Shown: piece by piece, positions 45,659 to 55,144 of the stretch
How positions within the stretch are numbered: position 1 is the first letter of the stretch
Layout: each line of letters begins with the position of its first letter
DNA from: Marinobacter sp. SS13-12
Lineage (GTDB): Bacteria > Pseudomonadota > Gammaproteobacteria > Pseudomonadales > Oleiphilaceae
Assembly (NCBI RefSeq): GCF_030227115.1
Contig: NZ_JASSUA010000002.1
Location: forward strand, 62,001 to 126,000
Length of the DNA: 64,000 nucleotides
Reading direction: 5' to 3'
Notes under the pieces: generated by a model
The model's input: the letters and a program-made list of their open reading frames with translations, nothing else
Told to the model about the DNA's origin: nothing
Databases searched by the model: none
Translations under genes and position numbers: made by a program

Positions 45659-47512
45659 ATGAAACGCCTGCTCCCCATTTCAGTTGCCCTGTTTACACTT
45701 GCCCTGGCCGGATGCGGCGAGGAATCAGACGAATCACCGGTGGATGGCCGCGATTTTGACGCCCAGGACTACAGCGAGCCCAGGCCCTACACCGGCAGGG
45801 TTATAGACGGCTACCTGCGCAATGCACGGGTGTGGCTGGATATGGATGGCGACAGCCAGTACACCCCGGGGCCGATGACCATCAAGAACAGCGCCGGAAC
45901 CGAAATCACCCTGCCCAATGGCGAGCCCACCGCCATGACGGGTGAAGACGGCAAGTTTACCCTCGACACCACCGGGCTGGTGCAGGACCCATTGGTGTCC
46001 CCGGACATCGACCCCCGGGATTTCCCCCTGTTTGCCGTCATTATCCCGGGTCAGACGCTTGAACAAACCCGCATGGGGGAGGTGGAGCTGGAAGACGCCT
46101 ACATGCTCAGCGCCCCTCCGGGGGTTCGCAATGTCACACCCCTCAGTACGCTGGTGCGCCAGCGCCGGGTCATTGGTGTGCGGGATCTGACGGCCACCAC
46201 CAATGATCTGGCGGATGCATTGGGGAATGTGAATCTGCTCAGCGACTATGTGAAATCCGGAGATCACCGGGCCCATGCCTATGCCCGTGCTTTTGCCCGC
46301 TTTATGGCCAGTCAGTTTCCGGACGACTACGCCAGCCTGCTGCGTGGCGGCGACGGACGCGAGCGTTTTCTGAGCAAGGACGCGGCCTTCCTTCTGGGTG
46401 TCTCGTTCGTTCGTAATGCGCTGGATGTGGTGAAGGTGGTGGACGAAGCTGCCTCCCAGGGCAACTACGAAAATGTGGATGTCGACGGGCTGGCGTTGCC
46501 GGAGGTGCCCATTGAGCTGGAGGACCCGATGATTCTGGAGCGACAGACGGTTCTGGCGCGGGGCGAGGGCAGCGAACTGCCTGCTTCCATGTCCAATCTC
46601 GGCGTGTCCGCGGAACTGGTGTTCGATTACTCCGAGGATGGCCGGGTTACGTCCATTACGGGCCACGGCTGCATGATGCCATCGTTGAGGGAAATGGCCC
46701 GCCTGATCAATGCCGGCGGCAAGATTGCGAACACCGGAACACAGTGGATGCCAGGCATATCCCTGTCTCAGGAAAGCGCCGGTTTCTACGAGGATGAAGG
46801 TCCGGACGAGAGGCTGGTATTCGACTGGGAGAATCGCCGGGCGACGTTTGAAACCACCACTGGCTGTCATCCGGGCCTGGCGTCATCATCCGCATTGGGT
46901 GGCGTTGCGGCGATCAGCTATGAGTGGACCATGGCGAATACACAGGTCCAGGAGCTCATTGCGATGTCAGGAGACAAAACCGAAGTGCTGGAACCCGACT
47001 ATCAGCTTGGCACTGACGCTTTCTTCGGCTTTACCCGCACGGTGGACGGAACTGAAGAAGAAATCATGACCCTTTCTGGTGATGTAGAGTCATGCGATGC
47101 GGCTATTGATCCGGACGATGCAGGCGCGGCGCTCCTGGTTTCCGCCCAGCAACCCTACACCGTATCCGGAAGTATTCCGCAGCCAGACGGATTCAGCCCA
47201 CTGGCGCTGGAATTCGACAACCGCAATGATCGACTGCGTCCCCTCCGGTTCGGCTTCCTGGATCCAGACATGGCTTCCACCACTGGGGTCAACAATATCG
47301 AGGGCTTTGACTGGGCGTTCTATTACCCCTTCGAAACGTCAAACGAATTCGTGGAAGAGCAGCCCAACCTGATCGGCACTGCCTACCTGAACCGGCGCGG
47401 TGGCAGCAGGGCCTGCGGTAGGGAGTTCGAGAGAATGCCTTCGGCGGCCTATGCCCGGGTCAATTACACCTATCAACGACTGTCCGAATATCTGTCAGGG
47501 TTGGTGGAATAG
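45659..47512 (+). CDS. Large predicted outer-membrane lipoprotein of unknown function
   Basis: The 617-residue protein starts with a lipoprotein signal, ALFTLALAGC, with Cys19. Aspartate follows soon after (CGEESDESPVD) but not at +2, so outer-membrane retention is likely. GRVIDGYLRNARVWLDMDGD near residue 50 resembles the opening of bacterial surface proteins with Ca2+-loop-like Asp repeats. The rest (about 100-617) has no domain I recognise and contains six or so Cys that could form disulfides. It is a single gene. The ATG at 45659 is preferred; an ATG at 45647 is also in frame. Confidence 0.75.
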   Translation: MKRLLPISVALFTLALAGCGEESDESPVDGRDFDAQDYSEPRPYTGRVIDGYLRNARVWLDMDGDSQYTPGPMTIKNSAGTEITLPNGEPTAMTGEDGKFTLDTTGLVQDPLVSPDIDPRDFPLFAVIIPGQTLEQTRMGEVELEDAYMLSAPPGVRNVTPLSTLVRQRRVIGVRDLTATTNDLADALGNVNLLSDYVKSGDHRAHAYARAFARFMASQFPDDYASLLRGGDGRERFLSKDAAFLLGVSFVRNALDVVKVVDEAASQGNYENVDVDGLALPEVPIELEDPMILERQTVLARGEGSELPASMSNLGVSAELVFDYSEDGRVTSITGHGCMMPSLREMARLINAGGKIANTGTQWMPGISLSQESAGFYEDEGPDERLVFDWENRRATFETTTGCHPGLASSSALGGVAAISYEWTMANTQVQELIAMSGDKTEVLEPDYQLGTDAFFGFTRTVDGTEEEIMTLSGDVESCDAAIDPDDAGAALLVSAQQPYTVSGSIPQPDGFSPLALEFDNRNDRLRPLRFGFLDPDMASTTGVNNIEGFDWAFYYPFETSNEFVEEQPNLIGTAYLNRRGGSRACGREFERMPSAAYARVNYTYQRLSEYLSGLVE

Positions 47513-47528
47513 GGGGTAATGCAGGGAG

Positions 47529-47550
47529 CTCCTCGGGCAAAGCCGGGGAG
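47529..47550. terminator. Hairpin downstream of the lipoprotein gene and of tRNA-Leu
   Basis: CTCCTCGG at 47529-47536 pairs with CCGGGGAG at 47543-47550 with one G-T wobble and a six-base loop. It lies between the convergent lipoprotein gene and tRNA. There is no T-run, so termination activity is uncertain. Confidence 0.35.
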
Positions 47551-47649
47551 TCAGCACTGTGTTTGCCGAATAACGCCAGTCTGCCGGACAACGTCTGCGA
47601 CATGTGCTTATAAAGGTTTCGGATTCGTAACACTTCCTGAGGGAGGAAG

Positions 47650-47736
47650 TGGTGCCGAGGAGAGGACTTGAACCTCCACGGGGTTGCCCCCACTAGCACC
47701 TGAAGCTAGCGTGTCTACCAATTTCACCACCTCGGC
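47650..47736 (-). tRNA. tRNA-Leu (anticodon CAG)
   Basis: The 87-base minus-strand sequence folds as a class II tRNA. The acceptor stem is GCCGAGG/CCTCGGC and the D arm follows. The anticodon stem CTAGC/GCTAG encloses the loop TTCAGGT, with CAG at positions 34-36. A long variable arm (TGGGGGCAACCCCGT) and a T arm with TTCAAGT follow. The 3' end ACCA is encoded. It reads CUG leucine codons, which are frequent in these genes. Confidence 0.97.
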
Positions 47737-47838
47737 AGGTGATTTGCAGCTTTTCCGGTGGGTTTCAACAGCTTTACCTTGTTGAATTTCCGGTGTTTCT
47801 GCCACGGTTGCGGGCAATGCCGTCAACCGATGGCGCGT

Positions 47839-47867
47839 ACTTTAATCATTCGGAAAAAGGCTGTCAA
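47839..47867 (-). promoter_or_regulatory. Promoter of tRNA-Leu with GC-rich discriminator
   Basis: On the minus strand TTGACA (47867-47862) is separated by exactly 17 bases from TAAAGT (47844-47839). ACGCGCC follows the -10, a GC-rich discriminator as found at promoters shut down by ppGpp/DksA. The start would be near 47831, giving a leader of about 95 bases. The leader contains a hairpin (TTCAACA/TGTTGAA, 47764-47786). Confidence 0.7.
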
Positions 47868-48008
47868 ACATTTTTTGTCGGCCAATGCCGGTTTTTGTGC
47901 CTGTTTTTTCGTGGCCGGTTAGGCACGCAGGCGTTGGCAGCGTTATACTCCTCGGCAAACATTATATAACGCATGATTTCCAGGCAGGAAATCGAGATAG
48001 GGATACGA

Positions 48009-50639
48009 ATGGTTTCCAGAAAAAAGACAGATAACGACCCACACGCACAGCGTGAGGCCAGCAAGTACGACAACCCCATCCAGAGCCGGGAATTTATCCT
48101 CGAGCATCTGAAAGAGAGGGGCGCGCCGGCCACCCATGAAACCCTGTGTGAAGAGCTTGGTCAGCAGTCCGAAGAGGGCATCGAAGCCCTGCGCCGCCGG
48201 CTGATCGCCATGTGTCGCGATGGACAGCTTATCTGCAACCGCCGTGGCGCCTACCTGCCCATTGAAGAAGCGGACCTGGTGACAGGTCGTGTGACAGGGC
48301 ACAAGGACGGGTTCGGGTTCCTGATACCGGACGATGGTGGTTCAGATCTGTTCCTGACAGCCCGCCAGATGCGTCAGGTTTTTCATGGGGATCGGGTTGC
48401 TGCACGAGTCGATCGGGTCGATGACCGTGGCCGTCGTGAAGGTGTGATCGTCGAGGTGCTGGAATATCGTACCCATCAGACCGTTGGTCGGCTGTTCCAG
48501 GAAAGCGGCATTTCGTTCGTGGTTCCGGAGAATGCCCGCATCAACCACGAAGTGCTGATTCCCGCCGAGCACATCAATGAAGCGCGGCATGGGCAGTACG
48601 TGGTAGTGGACATTCTGCGTCAGCCTACAGTGCGCACCCAGCCCACAGGAAAGGTAGTTGAAGTGTTGGGCGAGCATATGGCGCCAGGCATGGAAATCGA
48701 CGTTGCCATCCGCTCCTATGATATCCCTCATAGCTGGCCGCCCGCGGTGGGTGAGCAGGCAGCGGGTATTCCCGAGGAAGTCACGGAAAAGGACAAGCAG
48801 AACCGGGTGGATATCCGCAACCTGCGCCTGGTGACCATCGATGATGAAACCGCGCGGGATTTTGACGACGCCATCTACTGTGAGCCACGTCCTCGCGGAG
48901 GCTACCGCTTGCTGGTGGCGATTGCAGATGTGTCCCACTACGTGCGCCCCGACACTCCGCTGGATGAAGAGGCGATCAACCGCGGCAACTCCGTGTATTT
49001 CCCGGATCACGTCGTGCCCATGCTCCCGGAAAAGCTGTCCAACGGACTGTGTTCATTGAACCCGGGCGTGGACCGGCTGTGCATGGTAGCGGACATGACC
49101 ATCAGCGCGGCAGGTGCCATCAGTGGCTATACCTTCTACCAGGCGGTGATGCACAGCCATGCGCGGCTGACCTACAACAAGGTCAGCGACATGCTGGAGC
49201 GGCCGGATTCCGAACCGGGCTACAGGCTTTCGGAGCAGTACGCCCACGTGCTGCCACACCTGCACAACCTCTACAATCTCTATAAGTTGCTGCGCAAGGC
49301 CCGAACCGAGCGGGGCGCCATCGATTTCGAAACCACGGAAACCAAGGTGGTGTTCGACGCCAACCGCAAGATTGAGGAAATCGTTCCGGTCCAGCGTAAC
49401 GATGCCCACAAGATTGTCGAGGAATGCATGCTGGCCGCCAACGTGGCGACTGCACGGTTCCTGAAGAAGCACAAAGTGCCTTCGCTGTATCGGGTTCACG
49501 ACGGGCCGTCCGAGGAGCGTCTTAATGCAGTGCGGCTGTTCCTGGGCGAACTGGGCCTGCAGTTGGGCGGCGGAGACAAGCCAACCTCAGCGGATTATCA
49601 GGAGCTGTTGTCCAGTATTTCAGACCGCTCCGATGCCAACGTGATCCAGACGGTGATGCTGCGTTCTCTCAGCCAGGCGGTGTACAGCCCGGACGAGGGT
49701 GGTCACTTTGGTCTCGGCTTTACCAGCTATGCCCATTTCACCTCGCCGATTCGCCGCTATCCGGATTTGATCGTGCACCGGGGAATCAAGTCTGTTGTTC
49801 ATGGTGAAGAGGGCAGCAAGGATGTGGTTGAGCCCCCGAAGCGTGATCCGGAGCTTGCCGATTACCCTTACGATACGCCTCGCATGCACCAGTTGGGTGA
49901 GCACTGTTCGATGACCGAACGGCGCGCTGACGATGCCACCCGGGATGTCATGGCGTGGCTCAAGTGTGAGTACCTGAAGGATCATGTGGGCGAGGAATAT
50001 GATGGCGTGATTGCTGCCGTTGTGCCTTTCGGTTTCTTCGTGGAACTGTCAGGGGTCTATATAGAAGGCCTTGTACACGTATCCACGCTCAGTGGCGATT
50101 ACTTCCATCACGACTCTGCCAAGCATCGCCTGATTGGCGAGCGCACGGCCATGAGTTTCCGCCTGGGCGACGATGTCCGGGTGAAGGTGGTGCGTGTGGG
50201 CATGGAAGATCGCAAGATTGATCTTGAACTTGTGAGCGAACCTCAACACCGCCAGGCGGATCGGGACGCGCTGGAAATTACCAAGCGAGAGCCGAAGGAC
50301 AAAGGCAAAGGCCGGGGCAAGGGCGGCAAATCCGCCGCTGGCCGCTCCACGAGGGGCGACCGCGGGAAAGGCTCCAGCGGAAAAGCCGGGCGCGAGAAAG
50401 CCGGCGATGCGGGTGAAAAACCACGGCGAAGGAAAGGTTCCGGGTCACCCACTGCCGGCAAGCAGGGACGGCCCGAGCAGGTGGCGCCGACCTACGAAGA
50501 CGATGGCGAGTTGTCAGCCCGCGACAAGCTGGTGGCTGAAGCCGCCAAGCTGGCGTTGGGTAAGGGCAAAGGCAAGAAGCCTGCTGGCAAAACCGACGGC
50601 GCTGACAAGAAACGCAAATCCCGCAAGTCAGGAAAATAA
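48009..50639 (+). CDS. rnr: Ribonuclease R
   Basis: The 876-residue exoribonuclease has an N-terminal helix-turn-helix region (SREFILEHLKERGAPATHET), two cold-shock domains, an RNB catalytic domain with DDETARDFDDAI, a C-terminal S1 domain (YDGVIAAVVPFGFFVELSGV) and a tail of about 120 residues rich in Lys, Gly and Arg. It degrades structured RNA from the 3' end. The ATG at 48009 follows AGGGA at six bases; an ATG at 47973 is also in frame. rlmB follows after three bases. Confidence 0.96.
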   Translation: MVSRKKTDNDPHAQREASKYDNPIQSREFILEHLKERGAPATHETLCEELGQQSEEGIEALRRRLIAMCRDGQLICNRRGAYLPIEEADLVTGRVTGHKDGFGFLIPDDGGSDLFLTARQMRQVFHGDRVAARVDRVDDRGRREGVIVEVLEYRTHQTVGRLFQESGISFVVPENARINHEVLIPAEHINEARHGQYVVVDILRQPTVRTQPTGKVVEVLGEHMAPGMEIDVAIRSYDIPHSWPPAVGEQAAGIPEEVTEKDKQNRVDIRNLRLVTIDDETARDFDDAIYCEPRPRGGYRLLVAIADVSHYVRPDTPLDEEAINRGNSVYFPDHVVPMLPEKLSNGLCSLNPGVDRLCMVADMTISAAGAISGYTFYQAVMHSHARLTYNKVSDMLERPDSEPGYRLSEQYAHVLPHLHNLYNLYKLLRKARTERGAIDFETTETKVVFDANRKIEEIVPVQRNDAHKIVEECMLAANVATARFLKKHKVPSLYRVHDGPSEERLNAVRLFLGELGLQLGGGDKPTSADYQELLSSISDRSDANVIQTVMLRSLSQAVYSPDEGGHFGLGFTSYAHFTSPIRRYPDLIVHRGIKSVVHGEEGSKDVVEPPKRDPELADYPYDTPRMHQLGEHCSMTERRADDATRDVMAWLKCEYLKDHVGEEYDGVIAAVVPFGFFVELSGVYIEGLVHVSTLSGDYFHHDSAKHRLIGERTAMSFRLGDDVRVKVVRVGMEDRKIDLELVSEPQHRQADRDALEITKREPKDKGKGRGKGGKSAAGRSTRGDRGKGSSGKAGREKAGDAGEKPRRRKGSGSPTAGKQGRPEQVAPTYEDDGELSARDKLVAEAAKLALGKGKGKKPAGKTDGADKKRKSRKSGK

Positions 50640-50642
50640 GCC

Positions 50643-51380
50643 GTGTCTGAAGAGTTTATTTTTGGCTGGCATGCGGTTGAAGCGGTCCTCAAGCGAGAGC
50701 CGGAGCGTCTGCAACAGGTGTGGATCCAGACCGGCCGGGAAGATCGCCGGGTCAAAACCATAACCGATGCCCTGAACGAACTCGGGGTGCGCTGGCAGGT
50801 GGTGCACCGTAAGGAGCTGGACCAACGGGTTTCCGGGGTTCACCAGGGCGTGGTGGCGGCGGTATCTGAAAGCCGTGAGTGGAGCGAAGACGACCTTCTG
50901 GCCATGCTTTCAGCTTCCGATAAGCCGCCGTTCCTGCTCATCCTTGATGGTGTCACTGATCCCCATAACCTGGGGGCCTGCCTGCGCACCGCCGATGCCG
51001 TTGGCGTCCAGGCGGTTGTGGTACCGAAAGACAAGTCTGCCTCATTGTCGCCCACCGTGCGCAAGGTGGCCTGCGGGGCTGCTGAAACCGTACCGCTGGT
51101 GCGCGTCACCAATCTTGCACGGTTCATGCGCACCATACAGGACAGCGGCGTCTGGCTTATCGGCACTGCCGGTGAGGCGGAAAGCACCGTGTACCAGTCC
51201 GACTTTACCGGCCCCGTCGCTCTGGTGATGGGCGCCGAGGGCAAGGGTATGCGGAGGCTGACGCGCGAACATTGCGACCAGCTGATCAATATCCCGATGC
51301 TTGGACACGTGGACAGCCTCAACGTTTCTGTTGCCACCGGCGTTTGCCTTTACGAAGCTTTGCGTCAGCGGCTTGCATAG
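50643..51380 (+). CDS. rlmB: 23S rRNA (guanosine-2251-2'-O)-methyltransferase
   Basis: The 245-residue SpoU-family enzyme has an N-terminal L30e-like substrate domain ([19 protein letters not shown]) and the three knot motifs [30 protein letters not shown] and [19 protein letters not shown]. It methylates G2251 of 23S rRNA. It starts with GTG three bases after rnr. A promoter for the next operon overlaps its stop codon. Confidence 0.95.
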   Translation: MSEEFIFGWHAVEAVLKREPERLQQVWIQTGREDRRVKTITDALNELGVRWQVVHRKELDQRVSGVHQGVVAAVSESREWSEDDLLAMLSASDKPPFLLILDGVTDPHNLGACLRTADAVGVQAVVVPKDKSASLSPTVRKVACGAAETVPLVRVTNLARFMRTIQDSGVWLIGTAGEAESTVYQSDFTGPVALVMGAEGKGMRRLTREHCDQLINIPMLGHVDSLNVSVATGVCLYEALRQRLA

Positions 51381-51401
51381 TACCCGCCACCCGCCTAGAA
51401 T
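51373..51401 (+). promoter_or_regulatory. Promoter of the rpsF operon, overlapping the rlmB stop
   Basis: TTGCAT at 51373-51378 and TAGAAT at 51396-51401 are 17 bases apart, a good sigma-70 pair. The predicted start is near 51408, at a hairpin CCCCCT/AGGGGG (51408-51423) that would lie at the very 5' end of the mRNA. Confidence 0.55.
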
Positions 51402-51459
51402 ACGTGACCCCCTTTCCAGGGGGCGGTGCTGTATTGCCTGAAATCGGGGCAGTCAGCAT

Positions 51460-51500
51460 CAAGAAGCCGGCGGCTTTGGCTGCCACCTCCTTGCTTCTTG
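51460..51500 (+). promoter_or_regulatory. Structured rpsF leader, candidate S6:S18 autoregulatory element
   Basis: CAAGAAGC at 51460-51467 pairs perfectly with GCTTCTTG at 51493-51500. Inside, GGCGGC (51469-51474) pairs with GCTGCC (51479-51484) with one G-U pair and a TTTG loop. This leaves an unequal internal bulge (one base against ACCTCCTT). Two stems with an asymmetric bulge in the rpsF 5' UTR recall the S6:S18-binding leader known in many bacteria, but I do not see its conserved CCG in the bulge. Confidence 0.45.
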
Positions 51501-51560
51501 CATTTGCCCGGTCTGTTTCTGTGCGTTTGCTGGAGGCTGTTTAAACCGTAGGGAGAACTC

Positions 51561-51977
51561 ATGCGTCACTACGAAATCGTATTTATGGTACACCCGGATC
51601 AGAGCGAGCAGGTGCCCGCGATGATCGAGCGTTATACCGGCGTCATCAATGAAGATGGCGGCAAGGTACATCGCCTGGAAGATTGGGGCCGTCGTCACCT
51701 GGCTTACCCGATCAACAAGATTCACAAGGCTCACTACGTACTGATGAACGTTGAATGTTCACAGGCAGCGATGGACGAGCTGACTCACAACTTCCGTTTC
51801 AACGATGCCATCATCCGCGACATGATCCTGCGCCGCGATGGTGCCGATACGGACCTGTCCCCGATGAAAGCTTCCGAGTCCCGTGAAGACCGTCGTGGCG
51901 GCGATGATCGTCCGCGTCGTTCAGCTGAATCTGACGAGCCACGTCAGCAGGCTGAAACCCAGGACGAAGAAGAGTAA
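51561..51977 (+). CDS. rpsF: 30S ribosomal protein bS6
   Basis: The 138-residue protein matches S6 from [19 protein letters not shown] through [20 protein letters not shown] and [11 protein letters not shown]. The C-terminal 35 residues are charged and disordered ([14 protein letters not shown], ending ETQDEEE), longer than in E. coli without its glutamate tail. S6 pairs with S18 in the small-subunit platform. GGGAG lies before the ATG. rpsR follows after 29 bases. Confidence 0.97.
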   Translation: MRHYEIVFMVHPDQSEQVPAMIERYTGVINEDGGKVHRLEDWGRRHLAYPINKIHKAHYVLMNVECSQAAMDELTHNFRFNDAIIRDMILRRDGADTDLSPMKASESREDRRGGDDRPRRSAESDEPRQQAETQDEEE

Positions 51978-52006
51978 AACCATCACCGGAGTTGAGGAGT
52001 TAAGTT

Positions 52007-52237
52007 ATGGCTCGTTTTTTCAGACGTCGTAAGTTCTGCCGCTTCACGGCAGAAGGTGTTAAAGAGATCGATTACAAGGATCTGGACACCCTGAAAGGTT
52101 ATGTTACTGAAACCGGCAAAATCGTGCCCAGCCGTATCACCGGCACCAAGGCACGCTATCAGCGTCAGCTGGCTACCGCTATCAAGCGTGCTCGCTACCT
52201 GGCACTGCTGCCGTATTCGGACAGCCACGATAACTAA
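52007..52237 (+). CDS. rpsR: 30S ribosomal protein bS18
   Basis: The 76-residue basic protein has [20 protein letters not shown] and [20 protein letters not shown], which identify S18 without doubt. It binds with S6 at the platform of the 30S subunit. GGAGTTGAGGAG precedes the ATG. It lies between rpsF and the DUF2232 gene in the standard order. Confidence 0.98.
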   Translation: MARFFRRRKFCRFTAEGVKEIDYKDLDTLKGYVTETGKIVPSRITGTKARYQRQLATAIKRARYLALLPYSDSHDN

Positions 52238-52264
52238 GTAACAGAATAAACAGGACCCGGGACC

Positions 52265-53131
52265 ATGCGTGCACTGGCACAGTTTGTAATGCGCGGTCCT
52301 CTGCAGGCAGGCGGGGTTGCGGCAGTTACCACTGCGATACCCCTGTTGTTCTGGATTGGTGCAGCGGTTATCGGCCTGGTCATTCTCAGGCTGGGTATCA
52401 GCCAGGGGCTTAATATCGGCCTCTGGGCATTGCTTCCGGCACTCGGCTGGAGCTGGTTCGGGCAGGACCCGACAGCACTGGCGGTATTGCTTCAGGTGAT
52501 GTTGATTGCGTCCATACTGCGAACAACCCTGTCCTGGGAGAAAGCGCTTCTGGCAGGCAGTTTCCTGGGTATTGTGACAGGCATGATGCTGCCCCTGCTG
52601 TATCCGGATCTGTTAAATGATCTGGTGCAGACCGGGGTCAGGTTTTACGAAGAGTACAATGCTGAAGTCGCCAGCAGTCTTGGCGACCGGCTGGAAACAG
52701 TCATTCGGCAGACCATGAACGCAAGCATGGCAGGCACTTACCTGGTTACCGGTGTGGGCATGACCATGTTGGCAAGATCCTGGCAGGCAGGGTTGTATAA
52801 CCCTGGCGGATTCCGGGCCGAGTTCCACTCGCTCCGGCTGTCACCGGCAATCGCGGTTATCTGTGTGATTACCATGGTGGCAGGGCCCGTCCTCGGGCTG
52901 AACTCCATGCTGCTGGGATGGGCCGGAGGGTTGCCGCTGTTTCTGGCGGGGCTGGCCCTGGTTCATGGCATTGTTGGTCGTAAAAATCTGAGTGGTCAGT
53001 GGCTGATAATATTCTATCTGGCGCTGGTACTGCTTGGTCCCAGCCTGATGATTCTGTTAGTAGTTCTGGCTTTTGTGGATAGCTGGCTGGACATCCGGAG
53101 GCGAATAAAACCCTCCGGCCCGGCTGAATAA
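52265..53131 (+). CDS. DUF2232 (YybS-like) integral membrane protein
   Basis: The 288-residue protein is almost wholly hydrophobic, with about seven to eight membrane segments and a short loop near residues 115-150. It carries the gene-order signature of DUF2232 proteins, which lie between rpsR and rplI in pseudomonads. The function is unknown; a transport-like fold is possible. The end is basic ([13 protein letters not shown]). Confidence 0.85.
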   Translation: MRALAQFVMRGPLQAGGVAAVTTAIPLLFWIGAAVIGLVILRLGISQGLNIGLWALLPALGWSWFGQDPTALAVLLQVMLIASILRTTLSWEKALLAGSFLGIVTGMMLPLLYPDLLNDLVQTGVRFYEEYNAEVASSLGDRLETVIRQTMNASMAGTYLVTGVGMTMLARSWQAGLYNPGGFRAEFHSLRLSPAIAVICVITMVAGPVLGLNSMLLGWAGGLPLFLAGLALVHGIVGRKNLSGQWLIIFYLALVLLGPSLMILLVVLAFVDSWLDIRRRIKPSGPAE

Positions 53132-53151
53132 AGCACGAAGAGGTTAACGAG

Positions 53152-53598
53152 ATGGAAGTTATTCTGCTCGAAAAAGTAGCAAACCTTGGTTCACTGGGTG
53201 ACAAGGTCAAAGTAAAGGCCGGTTACGGTCGTAATTTTCTGCTGCCGTATGGCAAGGCTGTTCCGGCAACTGCCGACAACCTGAAGGCGTTCGAAGAGCG
53301 TCGTGCAGAGCTTGAAAAAGCTGCCGCCGAGAAGCTGGCCGAAGCCCAGGCTCGTGGCGAGAAGCTGGAAGGCGCCTCCGTCACTATCACCTCCAAGGCT
53401 GGTGAAGAAGGTAAGCTGTTCGGTTCTATCGGTGTGCGTGACATCGCTGATGCGATTACCGCCACTGGTACCGAAGTCGAGAAAAGCGAAGTTCGTCTGC
53501 CGGAAGGTCCACTCCGTGTGGTCGGCGAGTACGAAATTGAGCTTCAGCTGCATTCCGACGTGACCGTTGCGATTAACTTGGCTGTTGTTGCAGAGTAA
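53152..53598 (+). CDS. rplI: 50S ribosomal protein bL9
   Basis: The 148-residue protein starts [20 protein letters not shown] and contains the L9 signature [18 protein letters not shown] long connecting helix ([20 protein letters not shown]) links to the C-terminal domain with [13 protein letters not shown]. It sits near the L1 stalk and limits frame slippage. Two strong hairpins follow it. Confidence 0.98.
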   Translation: MEVILLEKVANLGSLGDKVKVKAGYGRNFLLPYGKAVPATADNLKAFEERRAELEKAAAEKLAEAQARGEKLEGASVTITSKAGEEGKLFGSIGVRDIADAITATGTEVEKSEVRLPEGPLRVVGEYEIELQLHSDVTVAINLAVVAE

Positions 53599-53629
53599 GC
53601 AGTCGAGTAAATTGCACGTCAGGCGGTAA

Positions 53630-53695
53630 CGCCGGGTTTCGACCCGGCGGCAGCCATACAAGCCCGGAATCCGCTCAGTTGGATTCCGGGCTTGT
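53630..53695 (+). terminator. Tandem hairpins ending the rpsF-rplI operon
   Basis: The first stem is CGCCGGGT/ACCCGGCG (53630-53649) with a TTCG loop. The second is a perfect 15-bp stem (53658-53672 with 53681-53695) with an eight-base loop, followed by TGCTTTG. The T-run is short, so part of the readthrough may reach dnaB. Confidence 0.75.
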
Positions 53696-53746
53696 TGCTT
53701 TGTGGTGTATGATTTGTCCTTGCCCTAGCTAGACGAAGAAGTTTCC

Positions 53747-55144
53747 ATGGCCAATCCGAATTTCAAACCGGTAAACAGCGACCCCGAAACCAGCCGGATC
53801 AAGGTTCCGCCTCATTCTGTTGAGGCCGAACAGGCGGTTCTCGGTGGCCTGATGCTGGACAACCGCAGATTTGATGAGATCTCGGAAATGATTTCCGCGG
53901 TCGACTTCTATCGCCAGGACCACCGGCTGATCTTCGGCGCTGCAGAACGCCTTGCCAGTGAGAGCGAACCGCTGGATGTGGTTACGCTGACGGAATTCCT
54001 GGAGCGTGCAGGCGATATTGAAGACGCCGGAGGGCTTTCCTACCTGGCAGAGCTGGCAGAAAAAACCCCGGGTGCCGCCAACATTCGCGCCTACGCGGAG
54101 ATTGTGCGCGAGCGTTCAATACTGCGGCAGCTGGTGCAGGTATCCGGGCAAATCTCGGATTCGGCCTTCAATCCCCTGGGGCGAAACAGCAACGAGATAC
54201 TGGACGAAGCCGAGCGCAATGTCTTCCAGATTGCTGAATCCCGGGTAAAGGAAGGCACCGGCCCGCAGACCATCAATCCGATTCTCACCAAGGCTCTCAG
54301 CCGTATCGAGGAGCTGTTTGAATCCGGCGAAACCACAACCGGCCTGACCACAGGGTTCAAGGATCTGGACGAGTGGACATCCGGTATGCAGCCGTCCGAC
54401 CTGTTGATTGTGGCAGGGCGACCCTCCATGGGTAAGACCACCTTTGCCATGAACATCGTCGAGAACGCGCTGATCAGCACCAGCACGCCGATTTTGGTGT
54501 TCAGCATGGAGATGCCCGCGGATGCACTGGTGATGCGTATGCTGTCGTCCCTGGGACGGATCGACCAGAGCCGGATCCGCAGTGGCAAGCTGGAAGAGGA
54601 TGACTGGCCCAGGCTTACCTCGGCCGTCAGCCTGTTGAAGGACAAGCCGCTTTACATTGATGACACGCCGGGCCTGAGCCCGACGGAGATGCGCTCTCGC
54701 GCCCGCCGTATTGCCCGTGAGAACAACGGCCAGCTTGGCCTGATCATGGTGGATTACCTTCAGTTGATGCGGGTGCCGGGTAACACCGAGGGCCGTACCG
54801 CCGAGATTTCCGAGATTTCCCGGTCCCTTAAAGGCATCGCCAAAGAGCTCAGTTGCCCGGTGGTAGCGCTTTCCCAGCTCAACCGCAGCCTGGAGCAGCG
54901 GCCCAACAAGCGCCCGGTGAACTCGGACCTGCGGGAATCCGGCGCCATCGAGCAGGATGCGGACGTGATCATGTTCGTCTACCGCGACGAGGTATACAAC
55001 GAAGACACGTCCGACAAGGGCATCGCCGAGATCATTATCGGCAAGCAGCGGAACGGCCCCATTGGCACCGTTCGCCTGGCCTTTATCGGCAAGTACACCA
55101 AATTCGAAGACCTGGCCCACGGCGATTACGGCGGGGATTATTGA
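53747..55144 (+). CDS. dnaB: Replicative DNA helicase
   Basis: The 465-residue protein has the N-terminal helical domain (PPHSVEAEQAVLGGLMLDN), a linker and a RecA-like domain with Walker A GRPSMGKTTFAMN, Walker B LIMVDYLQLMR and the arginine finger region near EQDADVIMFVYRDEVY. It unwinds DNA at the fork as a hexamer. Its stop TGA shares one base with the alr start. No intein is present. Confidence 0.98.
   Translation: MANPNFKPVNSDPETSRIKVPPHSVEAEQAVLGGLMLDNRRFDEISEMISAVDFYRQDHRLIFGAAERLASESEPLDVVTLTEFLERAGDIEDAGGLSYLAELAEKTPGAANIRAYAEIVRERSILRQLVQVSGQISDSAFNPLGRNSNEILDEAERNVFQIAESRVKEGTGPQTINPILTKALSRIEELFESGETTTGLTTGFKDLDEWTSGMQPSDLLIVAGRPSMGKTTFAMNIVENALISTSTPILVFSMEMPADALVMRMLSSLGRIDQSRIRSGKLEEDDWPRLTSAVSLLKDKPLYIDDTPGLSPTEMRSRARRIARENNGQLGLIMVDYLQLMRVPGNTEGRTAEISEISRSLKGIAKELSCPVVALSQLNRSLEQRPNKRPVNSDLRESGAIEQDADVIMFVYRDEVYNEDTSDKGIAEIIIGKQRNGPIGTVRLAFIGKYTKFEDLAHGDYGGDY

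Noticed and set aside
45734..46870. 378-codon open frame opposite the large lipoprotein gene
   Set aside because: The plus-strand frame has a lipoprotein signal and normal composition; the opposite frame is rich in His and Gln with no recognisable motif.
47739..47969. 76-codon frame between tRNA-Leu and rnr
   Set aside because: It covers the tRNA promoter, has low-quality composition, and no ribosome-binding site or family match.
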